DNA of 64,000 nt from Tricholomella constricta (lineage: Eukaryota > Basidiomycota > Agaricomycetes > Agaricales > Lyophyllaceae): NCBI GenBank assembly GCA_013368375.1, contig JAACJP010000005.1:682001-746000 (forward strand). The letters are read 5' to 3'. Shown piece after piece: positions 19,509 to 28,658 of the stretch. The first letter of the stretch is position 1. Every line of letters begins with the position of its first letter. The notes beneath the pieces were generated by a model. The model was not told the DNA's origin, made no database searches, and was given only the letters and a program-made list of their open reading frames with translations. The position numbers were made by a program, and so were the translations under genes.

Positions 19509-21840
19509 GAGAGGCGAGAAGGTCGGTAGAGTGTTGCCGATCCAGCTTCATGAACACGGCCTCTTGGAATTCCATAAGATCGAATTCGTCGGGGTCGTCA
19601 GAGCCGCGGACAATCAGCCATTGACGCCGGATCTGTATGTCGTACATAAGGTAGACCATAAAATTGGCCTCGAAATCAGAACGAGCTTGGATGTCATGGA
19701 AGTGGGCCGAGAAGCCGTCAATGATGTCGTCCGCCTCGTCTTCGTCCCATTCGTTGTATGCAACAAGGTGGTTTTGCAGAGCGAGGAGGAAATTGCGAGC
19801 TGCTTGGCACCACTCCTCCCGAGTCATTTGTAGTTCGTTCTCACAGTTGAACCCGGAACTCCGGAAGTTGAAACCGTTTGCGCTAACAGTAATCGAACCG
19901 TCGTTTTGTCGGACGGGCGCGAAGGCCGCTTTCCGACAAGCCGCGTTGCTGAGAGCGTCGAGAGGGATGTAATCCCACCACCCATTGCGCAGAGTGCGGA
20001 TAACTTTTTCAGGGATGACAATGAGATTGGGATCGAGCTTTCCCTTGCGTGTACGACGGGAGGTAGCGCGGCGTGGAGCGAAGTCATCGGAGGCGGCACG
20101 CCTCAATGTACCACGGGAAGATGTGTGGCGACGAGGACTGTCACAGTGTCGTGGGCGACGGCGAGGGCGAGGTGGTTCACAGTGCCCGTCACAGTCGTCC
20201 GAGTGGGAGGGGCGTCGTCGCCGACGGGGCATGGCAGGTGAGCAGTCAGCGTGGTCCAAGTAATCCCGTCGGTCATGGTCGTGTGGACGACGGGATGAGG
20301 ACGGCTGTCTGAGACTAGGGGCAGGGGCATATGCCGGAACATTGTAGCGGGCAGTATGCATGTCCAAAGTGTCCTCAGAGTGAGAACGAGTGCGTCGGTG
20401 AGGGCGACGAGGGCCACTCTCTCTTTCTCGAGGATGCGGGGGGGAGATCGGCAGATCCTCGGAGTGGGAACGAGTGCGCCGGCGTGAGGGACGTCTCCCA
20501 TCGCGAGGGAAGGGAGAGGGCGGGGCAGCGGCGTGGAGCCGTGAGCTGCTGGCTGTATATGCGCGAGAAGTGAGAAGCGCAGGTAATGAGGCAGAACTGT
20601 GAAACCTACGAGGAGAATCCTCATGAGCACGACCTCGATAAGGAACAGAGGCAGTGGCCGCGTGATGGGACCCGCTGGTGGACGCGTGATGTGACCCACC
20701 GGCGGACGCGTGATGTGAGTAGGTGCGGTCTGCGGCAGCCGAAGGCGGCTTGAAAGAACGATGGTGTGGGTCATCGGCTGGGGAAGCGCGGGCGGGCGGA
20801 GGTGCATTGTAGAAAGAAGAAGGACGACGCGAAGAGACGTGGTCAGGAAATTCTTCAAAACGCGACGGCATATATTCCGAGGCGAGCTCGCGAGAGGAAA
20901 GGCCCTGGTTGTACCTGGGGTTGGGCGCAGAGGGACGTTGCAGAGGGGAAGGAGGGCGGGGTATATCCCCGAAGGTACCTCCGGAGCGAGAGTGGCGCAA
21001 GGGAGCACGAGTGATGGGAGGGGAAGCGATACGAACACGCCGAGTAGGTGGGGCATTGACAGGGGTAGCGCCGAAACGAGGAGGGCGAGAGAAAATGAGG
21101 GGGGCGCGAGTCGATGAAGAAAAGGCGGAGACAGCAGCAGGAGGGCGAGGGGGAAGACTGTGTACAGCGGCAGCGCGAGCAAGGGGTACAGCCGACTCGA
21201 GAATGCGGTCGACTGTATCAGGGTCAAGGGGAGGGCGCACGGGAGCCTTTTCCTTGCCCTTCTCGGCTGCAGAAAATCGGGGAGGGGAAGGAGCGCAGGG
21301 AGCGACAGAATTGGAGGGAGGGGGTGCGTGAGATGCAGGAGGGGGAGCGAAATGGAGTGCATGAGATGCACCAGCGGTGGGGGCCGCAGCGTCGTTGAGG
21401 ACTGTCCGGACACGGTGATGAGCGGCCCGAATATCCGAGTCAGAAAAAGGCTCGAGAAGAGTGGATGTGGACGGGCCGGGAAGCGAGGGAGGTGGCAAGG
21501 AAGTGACGTTCGATGATGTAACGAGAGGAATGTTGGTTGAAGGAACGGAATTAAGGTTCACAGCAGGTCCAGTGGCGAGAGGTGGAAAGGACGGAAGAGA
21601 AGAACCGCCGAGATTTACGTAACGCAGTGGGGGTCTACGCGGGGATTTGGAACCACTGTAGATCTTCCCATTCTCAGAAGGAGAAACGCTGTGAGGGCGT
21701 TGAGAGGGAGAATGGCTGTCCTGGGAAGAAGATGAACGAGAAGGTCGCTCGGGAACTGGAGAAAGTGGAGAGCTGGGAGCAGAGGGATCGCCGGAAGGAG
21801 AGAGAGCGCGAGATTGGGAGCGAGTAATGCGACGCGACAT
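19093..21840 (-). CDS. Gag-like protein of YR retrotransposon
   Basis: 915 aa from a true ATG at 21840. The first 600 residues are Ser/Pro/Arg/His-rich and probably disordered. A helical part follows (about 640-800: WWDYIPLDALSNAACRKAAF, EEWCQAARNFLLALQNHL). The C-terminus carries three zinc-binding motifs in a row: a CCHC knuckle CMYCGSSDHKFKSC, a CCCH finger C-x8-C-x5-C-x3-H (SPCPRGDSCTHAH), and a second CCHC CSLCGLGAHGAQRC. It should bind the element RNA. The last 416 nt overlap the RT frame. Confidence 0.85.
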   Translation of the reverse strand: MSRRITRSQSRALSPSGDPSAPSSPLSPVPERPSRSSSSQDSHSPSQRPHSVSPSENGKIYSGSKSPRRPPLRYVNLGGSSLPSFPPLATGPAVNLNSVPSTNIPLVTSSNVTSLPPPSLPGPSTSTLLEPFSDSDIRAAHHRVRTVLNDAAAPTAGASHALHFAPPPASHAPPPSNSVAPCAPSPPRFSAAEKGKEKAPVRPPLDPDTVDRILESAVPLARAAAVHSLPPRPPAAVSAFSSSTRAPLIFSRPPRFGATPVNAPPTRRVRIASPPITRAPLRHSRSGGTFGDIPRPPSPLQRPSAPNPRYNQGLSSRELASEYMPSRFEEFPDHVSSRRPSSFYNAPPPARASPADDPHHRSFKPPSAAADRTYSHHASAGGSHHASTSGSHHAATASVPYRGRAHEDSPRRFHSSASLPALLTSRAYTASSSRLHAAAPPSPFPRDGRRPSRRRTRSHSEDLPISPPHPRERESGPRRPHRRTRSHSEDTLDMHTARYNVPAYAPAPSLRQPSSSRRPHDHDRRDYLDHADCSPAMPRRRRRPSHSDDCDGHCEPPRPRRRPRHCDSPRRHTSSRGTLRRAASDDFAPRRATSRRTRKGKLDPNLIVIPEKVIRTLRNGWWDYIPLDALSNAACRKAAFAPVRQNDGSITVSANGFNFRSSGFNCENELQMTREEWCQAARNFLLALQNHLVAYNEWDEDEADDIIDGFSAHFHDIQARSDFEANFMVYLMYDIQIRRQWLIVRGSDDPDEFDLMEFQEAVFMKLDRQHSTDLLASLAATTASLAKPAASNTFSGKSFPDSFAKSGDRTSSRKGESRGGRNGDRTKPYTVGRDRDSRAVICMYCGSSDHKFKSCPGPGRYLTRGSDGRWSGINGRACCYSFNGPSPCPRGDSCTHAHNCSLCGLGAHGAQRCVA

Positions 21841-21906
21841 AGGATAAAAGCGAATACAAAGGCGATGCGAAGGGACGCCAGAGAGATAGTAACAGGTAGG
21901 TTACGC

Positions 21907-22080
21907 GGCGAAAAGGTTGCAAATCTCCGGAAAGGGCGAGCCGCGGCGCGTGAAGCGCCAAGTGTACGCGTCTGTGGAGGAGATGTTGGGAGAGAGGAAT
22001 CAAGGAACGTGAGTCATGTGCCAGTCGCGGCCCAAAACGTGTTCCTCTCTCATCCCGTGCCTCCTTTCAGAGGACTTTCA
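21907..22080 (-). repeat. A1 terminal repeat
   Basis: 174 bp identical to A2 (15750-15923). It forms the 5' end of the element and lies 67 bp upstream of the Gag ATG, so it is the likely promoter region. Confidence 0.92.
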
Positions 22081-22128
22081 AATGCTAAGCGGGCGTGATA
22101 ACCAACTACACCATGTGCCCTTGTGCAC
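22079..22128 (-). pseudogene. tRNA-Ala 5'-half fragment (direct-repeat copy)
   Basis: 22079-22120 equals the first 42 nt of the tRNA at 15498-15582, ending just past the anticodon loop. 22121-22128 equals its 8-nt 5' flank. It keeps the intron-start bases of that tRNA (CATTTG), not those of the copy at 44916 (CACTTT), so it derives from this locus. It lacks the T-arm and 3' half and cannot make a tRNA. The true ancestral upstream flank of the tRNA gene resumes at 22129. Confidence 0.93.
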
Positions 22129-22979
22129 TTTAGATTAGATAAGATAAAGGCTCGTGGAGAGACGGATGCCGTCGCACGCGTCGTGCAACGCTGACAAGGG
22201 AATATTCCTCCAAATCCCACTGGCAGGACATTATTTTCCCTTCAACGTTGAATCTTTGCAGCTGCGTCCGAGATACTCGACTGAAGGATCTCCTCGTTAA
22301 TGGCAATTACATGGAGGCCACTCCGGCAACCCTTTCAGTGTTTGGACTGGAAGTAGCACTGGAAGCACTCGCATATCCCCTAAGATTCCGTCAGTCTTAC
22401 TTTTATCAACCCCTTCCTCCACTGTACACAGGACAAGAACGAACATCAGTGTTTGCTTTGGCCCGTCACTTTCCCGTGGAGATTTACGCTTGTGCGACTA
22501 ACTTGATGTTATGTAGGTAAGAGAACTTGGCTTTATCTCGTGCTTGTCCAACGGCTCCATGCCAAACTGCCGACCATCTGTCAAAATGAACCCGATGAAT
22601 TCCAGCCCTTCAGCGCGCGCGGCGCTATGACCGTGCACCCGCCAGACCGGGAAATCGCTGGTCACTGGAAGATCCTCAGGGCACGGTATGGGCTCTTGTG
22701 GACTCTAATAAAAGATACTACTCGGCGTTAATAGTGCCTTCTGGTCCTCGGGCATCCTTACTGTTCAGGCTGTGCTCAGATGCGACCGTTTCCTCGACAA
22801 AAACAACTTGAATAATATGGAAGCCACACCTCGGTCTATAACACTGACTCTTAAGTTTTGATTATTATCAGAACTGATATGCGGGTGCGTGTCATCTTCA
22901 TTGTCGGGGAAACATGCGCTTAACCCATTGCGGGTTCCGTCTCCAAAACTCTCTGGCGTCTGCACTTCCACCTCGCTAA
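22129..22979. other. No supported gene
   Basis: A plus-strand open frame at 22248-22520 ends at TTATGTAG followed by GTAAG, but no domain or exon chain is convincing. Confidence 0.45.
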
Positions 22980-23760
22980 TTTTTTGAACCACCAGTCTTT
23001 CGGCGCGCTCTGCCTACCAACTTATGCCCATGCTTAGATAACTTCAAAGGCGAAGTACTATCCAGCGCACTCCGGGACATGACCATAGGAAGTCTATCGA
23101 AGATCCTCTCTGCTGCCGCCAACCTAAAGCTTCAAAGCAACCTCCACTACGTTCTCATCTTGCATCCAGACATGCCTGTAACATATGTGCGTTATTGCGG
23201 ACCCTTACCACCGAAAAGTTGCATCACAATCACAATGTTGGAGAAACGCATCGAGCGCACCTTGCCTAAAGAGAGCCATTGACTATATTAATGAAGCAAA
23301 AGCTATCCATCGAAGGACCTAAGAATCAATCATATCGCTCGCCGTCTCTCGATGACAGGAGAGAAGAGATACAAGGAGCGTGCATCACTTAGGCTGTGTC
23401 GCCATATTAGCTGCACATTCTCCATACGTTCAGAGTCATCGCCAACCAACGCCGACTCCCTCTCGAACAAATTTTCTCGCTCACGAAGGAACTCGAGAAC
23501 ATTTCTTATAATAACAAGCTTCCGAACCAGTCGAATTTCGGTGGGTTCCTTGATGAAGTCACAGCAAAGCACGCGTTTCGACATCGGCATCGGGCTATCG
23601 AGCAATTGAAAGAGTTAAATGTACAGAAATTTACCCTCACAACTTTACCAAACTCAATGATCAACTCGGATCTGATGAATTAGACCCAACTTTGCTCATG
23701 CAGGGTCTCTTCATTCTGACAGTGAATATCTTCAATCTTCAAACTCATCGTCTTTGACAT
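22980..23760 (+). pseudogene. Interrupted coding stretch, unrecognised
   Basis: Plus-strand pieces read like protein but sit in different frames. One runs through LSSALRDMTIGSLSKILSAA to HPDMP at 23177, where a GTAACA could be a donor. Another starts after a TATTAG acceptor at about 23412 and reads LPLEQIFSLTKELENISYNN and FGGFLDEVTAKHAFRHRHR. It then needs a frame change near 23620-23660 to continue as GSDELDPTLLMQGLFILTVN and stop at 23757. Good acceptors lack matching donors. No family was recognised. It is either a decayed gene or one whose introns I cannot place. Confidence 0.3.
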
Positions 23761-24412
23761 CGGCACCAGAAAGGTTAAGAAAATATATATATTGGTACAA
23801 TGATAGGATGGATGTTCAACAAAAGGAGATATACGTAATTAATGCAATTAATCGACAGAAACAGAGGGACGAGATTCAGAGAGAGAGAGAGTTCTATATA
23901 AAGAAAAGATTCAGAAATACCCCCACGAAAAGGAAGTAGTAAGTAAAATTCATCCCGCCGGGAACCACGTGTATTTTCCTTCACAAAGATAAATAGACAT
24001 CAGCAATCCCGGTCTGGAGACAGACGGAAAAGAGGAGAGGTGCTCACCCCCATAATATTAGCATCATCTACGAGCACGGTCAATAAATCAGGTATAAAAG
24101 GCCCCACCGCTCCCTCAGAATGGAGGGCCAGAGAGTGAGTGAGGGTATAGATTAGGTCGTGACGGTCGTGTTAGGCGATAGCGAAGATACAAAGCGACAG
24201 ACAGAAAGATTGAGACGAGGTTGGGATAGGGACAGCGGACAGCGGACAAGGGAGGACAAGGGACAACGCAAAGCATAAACGAGCGACTATGGGCGCACAT
24301 GGGGCATCGAGAAGATCATAGGCTAGCGAATGTGGACGAAAGCATTAAGGACAGCAAGAACAGGATTTTGATGCTTTGAGGAAAGGGGGCTTAGAAGGCG
24401 GGGGCGCACCCA
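23761..24412. other. 3' flank of the regulator gene
   Basis: A/T-rich with runs such as GAGAGAGAGAG at 23879-23891. It contains a TATAAAA at about 24092 with no ORF behind it. No gene is supported. Confidence 0.5.
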
Positions 24413-27400
24413 CTATCTGTAGTATACGTCCGTGTTCCAATATTGCGCCCCATGCTGCTCAGTGATGGGCTGAGGCTGCATATACTGAGGTGTCGAAGAC
24501 CATGCCGATTGTGTGGACGGATTCATCGACATGTGATGCTGAGCGTCGACGGGGGTGGTGCGGCCGCTGGCCACCTGATAATGGCGCAGGGCTTGCTGCT
24601 GCTGCTGCTGCTGCTGTGCCAGATCCAAAGGGGGCTTGAGGTCGTACAACGACTGCTGGCTTTTCTCATAGAGCGGTGTGGGTGGGACACTCGGAGGTGC
24701 ACCCATGGCGCCGCTGCAATCGGCTTGCTGCTGCACGCCCATCGAAGTATCCATCGCCATTACGCCAAGGACTTGTTGTTGCTGGTGCTGCGGTGCAGCG
24801 TGACCGTCATACCCCGCGTCATAATTCGACGGGATATGATAATAGGTCTGTGGACTGGCGACTGTCGCCTGTGGACCAAAAATAGGAGGACTGGGACGGT
24901 GAGAGCCTGTACTGAACGTGGGCGTGTGAGGGTGCCCAGTCGCTGACCCATATGGCGAGCTCGCCGTGGAGATTGGGGCACTGGAGTTCTGGTAGGGGCT
25001 CGATCCGCTACGGAATACCTCTGCGCTTGCGGCGTTCTGGTCAAACGATCCGCGGGGTTGGTCAAATCCGCGGGGGGCGTCAAACGAACCAGCTCGAGAT
25101 GATTGTTGGCTGGGGTTGTAGAGGGAAGTGGGAGAGACGGCGAAAGGTTGTTGCATGTGTGTCTGTTCCTGTGGCTGATGCTGGCCGTTGTCGTGGATGC
25201 TAAACCGCCGACGCTGGTGGGTATGCATGTCCGAATGCCGATCTTCAGACCCGCCGTACTGCATTAAATAATCGGTAGCTTGCAGCCGGGGTGGCTGTGT
25301 GATTGACGATGACCTGGATCGATAGCCGGTGTCCAACATGGGCTGGCCGGAAGGCAATCGCTGAGATGCGTTCGATGACTGGAAGTTCGTGCCGCCTTCA
25401 CTGGTGGGTTTCGACGTCATGTCGTTCATCCGTGCTTCGATGTCACCGCTCTGGTCTGCGTCAGGCTTAGATGGCGTCATACTCGATCTTTTCGCCATCC
25501 ATGGAGCACCCTCTTTCCCTCTGTCACGAACACCGATGGCAGGATACACAGGATAGCTTTTCTTGGTGTTCTTTTTGTCGCTGCCCTTTGGACGAGGTAT
25601 GGTGCCGTTTCTCTGCGGCGTCGGGGGTTGAGGAACAGGTCGATGCTGCTGGTGTTGCTGCAGCGGCGTCAGAAGAACATTATCGTCACTTCCATCGCCC
25701 ATCTTGCCATACATGCCCCCAAGGTCAACAGCCATCCCCATCCCCCTACTTGCGCACGTTTTGTCGCCCTGCTCCCCTTGTCCACCCTCAAGCACAATAT
25801 GCTTCCTCTTCAAAACATTCTCTTCACCCCTCTTCCCCACTTCACACGCCTCCACCCTCTTCCTCAACGACCCTACAATCCTCCCCAGCTCGCCCTCACA
25901 TGTCCCTAACGCCCCCAGCACTTCCAGCGCCAGCGCCACCTCCTCCATCACAGGCCTCCCCAGTTTACCCGTCGCAAACGCCGAATGCGCGCAGATGACA
26001 AGCGCGTCAACCACCGCCTTCTCCAATGGATAGTAGTCCCCTAACAGGGCCAGGGTGTTCCCTGCTTGAGACAGACGGTGCACCACCCGTGCCGCGCGTA
26101 TCACACCCTGCGCCGCTTCCACTGTCGCGCGGCTCGCAGGACTCCACGGGTGCGCGGCGGAGTATGCGCTGGACGAACTGGGAGCGTCGGAGGACGTGCG
26201 CATCAGGGGCAGGTAAGCGGAGATGATCATGCGGTTCGCGATGATGGCGAGCTCCGCGGCGAGAGCGGCGTGCTTCGGGGACTTGATGAGGTCCCGTTTG
26301 GAATCTTCTTGGGCACTTGAGGGTGAGTAGGCGGAGAGCTCGAGCTTGAGAGACGCTGGGAGGTCGGCGACCCATGCGCGGATCTCTGCCTCGAGCTTTG
26401 CGGCTTGGTCGAGGGAATACCCGTTACCGCAAGTGCAGCAATCACAAGCAGGATGGGACAAGCGGTGCTTGACGGTTTGGGCGAGACGGGTCAGACTGTC
26501 AAAAGCGGACTCTGTGAGCGATGTGAAAGAAATTTTTCGTAGATGACAACATACCAGCATCGCACGCCAAAAAAGCCATTATCAATATCGTCAACGACGT
26601 GGGTTGAAAAGACTCGGCCTTTTCCCTTAGACCTGGAAGGCGCAAATCGAGGAGCGGCGCGTCCCTTTGTTATCGTCGGCCTATCAACATCCGCAGTCTC
26701 GCACGAAGGGTCACTATCATCACCGCCGTCTGCGCTGTCTTCTGCTGGGTACGAGTACTTGCGTGACGATGAATTGGATGGCGCATTGGAGGGGTCAGAT
26801 GATGGGGATTGAGCAATGGCAGGGGATTTCGTCGTGTATGAGTGAGAGGCAACCAGAGGAGTGTGGTGGAGGGCGTCAGACATAAATCTATTGGTGCAAA
26901 CAATCAGTCAGATGGGTACATGTAACGTGAGAGTAAGCTTGAGAAGAAGGAGAAGTGAAAGGAAAGAGGGACGCACGCGTCGTAGAACATAATATCCCAC
27001 CATATCATCCTCCGTCTTTCCTCAGCCTTTGCACTTCTCCTCAAGCCCGGTCCACTCTCCTCTTCCGGATCCCGCGTCAGACCCAACCCCCGCGCCGAAT
27101 TGACCAGCCTTCCGATCTGCAGAGGTGAGACACATGAGATAACGATACAAAGCACTGGTGAAAGGTAACACACCAAAGGAAACACCGTCGCCAACATAGT
27201 GCTGGAGTTCTTCATCGTCGAAGATCCGGAACGCAAGAGATATTTCACTTGCAGCAGCGACGCAACCAATATATTCGTCTCCTCCTTCTCCTTCGTCGCC
27301 ATCTTCATCCTCCTATCACCTTCCCCACTCCCACCATTCTTCGCCTCCTCCTCCCTTGCCTCCGTAGATGTCTTCCACTCCTCCCACACATTCATCGCCT

Positions 27401-28658
27401 GTCCCGCCAGTGCATACAAGAACGCATGGTCCACCGACGTATCCTGACTAGGCTCCAGCGCACCCAAGGCCAAAATGTAACACAAGCACGTGAACAGCGG
27501 GAGACAAGTAGAGACGCTGGCTGGGGCTGGAGGTGCACTCGACGAAGCCGCAGGCGAACCCGGACGAACGCCAAAGAATATGGCACATGCCAAGGCTTTC
27601 TGTCGCCCCTTGACCAGTGCAGCGTCAGGGTCCGCCAAGTCTGTGATCTTGCTCCATTGGACGAGGAGGGCGAGGTGTGGGTGTGCGGAGCGGGCGTTGG
27701 CGAGGAGCTTTGTGCGAGTGGAGGGAGGGGGGAGGAGGGCGAGGAGGGCTGGTGATGCTGCTGGTCGTGTAGACGCTGGTGGCGGAGCAGCGGACCTCTG
27801 GGGACCGGCCGGGAACTCGTACTCTCGTTGTGGGGGGAAGGGAGTGTCGTATTCCGTTGGGTAAGGGTTTTGCGAGGGATACGTGTAATGGCCTGTTTGA
27901 GACTCTTGTTGTTGCGGGGCTGGATAATACATGTGTAACGGGGGAAGATTATGCTGCCCCGTAGTGAGAGTGGGCATGATGTTGGAAGGACCTTCATCAA
28001 TGATGATGGTGTTCCCTTGATGATAAGGCGAGGCTAGCTGAAGCGTCTCTATAGGAGATGGCTCCAGTTTAACGTAGGCGCCATCTGACGGCATTGCAGC
28101 CTTCAGCGGCGTTTGATTCCCGTGTGGAAAGAGATCCAACTGACAATGCGCCAGCCAAATGTTCATAAGGTCGTTGAGCTGGATAGATATGGAGGTAGCA
28201 GGGGAGGAGGCGATAGTGTGGGTGGCTCGCGGTTTCGTGGACAATGTTGTGGGCAACGCCACCTGGGCGAGTGGGTAGGAAGACTGGAAAGGGGGAGGTG
28301 TCTTCCCTGCCGTCACCATTGCGAGAATGGCTTCGACCTGGATGAGCCGGTTGTTGAGTGAATGGAGGTCAACTTTCTCAGCCGCGGCCGGGGAGTAGAT
28401 ACAGCGGGAGACAGTGTCGCGCTTCGTGCAACTGCCGCAGGGCGTCCGTCTGTCGCATTTCAGCTTGAGGCGCTTACACTAGGTACGAAATTGAGCTGGC
28501 AGCAGAAGAATACAGCAAAGAAAGGCACCTCTGCACAGACAACGGTGATCCTGGCGCGGATTTGGCTGGAAACAATGAGCACGAGACATGGAGAGCGCTG
28601 GAACGACGACTTACGGGGCAGCGGAGGGGACAGCTGGCTGCTGGGGCTGTTCTTCCAT
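24413..28658 (-). CDS. Zn2Cys6 transcription factor
   Basis: Six minus-strand exons: 28658-28615, 28565-28529, 28478-27174, 27116-26977, 26887-about 26555, and about 26496-24413; about 1310 aa. The binuclear cluster is at residues 25-53: CAECKRLKLKC then CGSC and a last Cys, with a split between its second and first cysteine exons. It should bind DNA as a CGG-type regulator. The middle contains a fungal-specific TF domain: QIGRLVNSARGLGLTRDPEE, RRRMIWWDIMFYDA and FMSDALHHTPL. The C-terminal third is low-complexity, with poly-Gln from CTG/CAG runs near 24595-24620. The exon 5/6 join is unresolved: the good donor GTATGT at 26554 with CACAG gives a stop, while other donors keep frame. The regulated pathway is unknown and no cluster surrounds it. 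Confidence 0.82.

Larger units (their letters stand above)
15590..22080 (-). mobile_element. YR retrotransposon, Ngaro/DIRS-like, complete
   Basis: About 6.5 kb, with all ORFs on the minus strand in the order Gag-like, RT-RNase H, tyrosine recombinase. No integrase of DDE type and no LTRs are present. Repeats are split: A1 (21907-22080) at the 5' end, then the ORFs, B1 (16017-16056), A2 (15750-15923) and B2 (15590-15629) at the 3' end. This is the A1-ORF-B1-A2-B2 arrangement known for Ngaro-type elements, though here B1/A2 and A2/B2 are separated by 93 and 120 bp. A1 and A2 (174 bp) look identical, which suggests recent insertion. The element sits at the 5' half of a tRNA-Ala gene, whose 50-bp piece is repeated at the other boundary. 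Confidence 0.9.

Noticed and set aside
20103..21413. 436-codon minus-strand ORF inside the retrotransposon
   Set aside because: It is another frame of the Pro/Ser/Arg-rich Gag ORF; the zinc fingers and ATG belong to the 915-codon frame.
15541..22128. The 50-bp repeat as a standard target site duplication
   Set aside because: YR elements integrate by recombination without such duplications, and the length is far above 4-6 bp; kept as an open finding instead.
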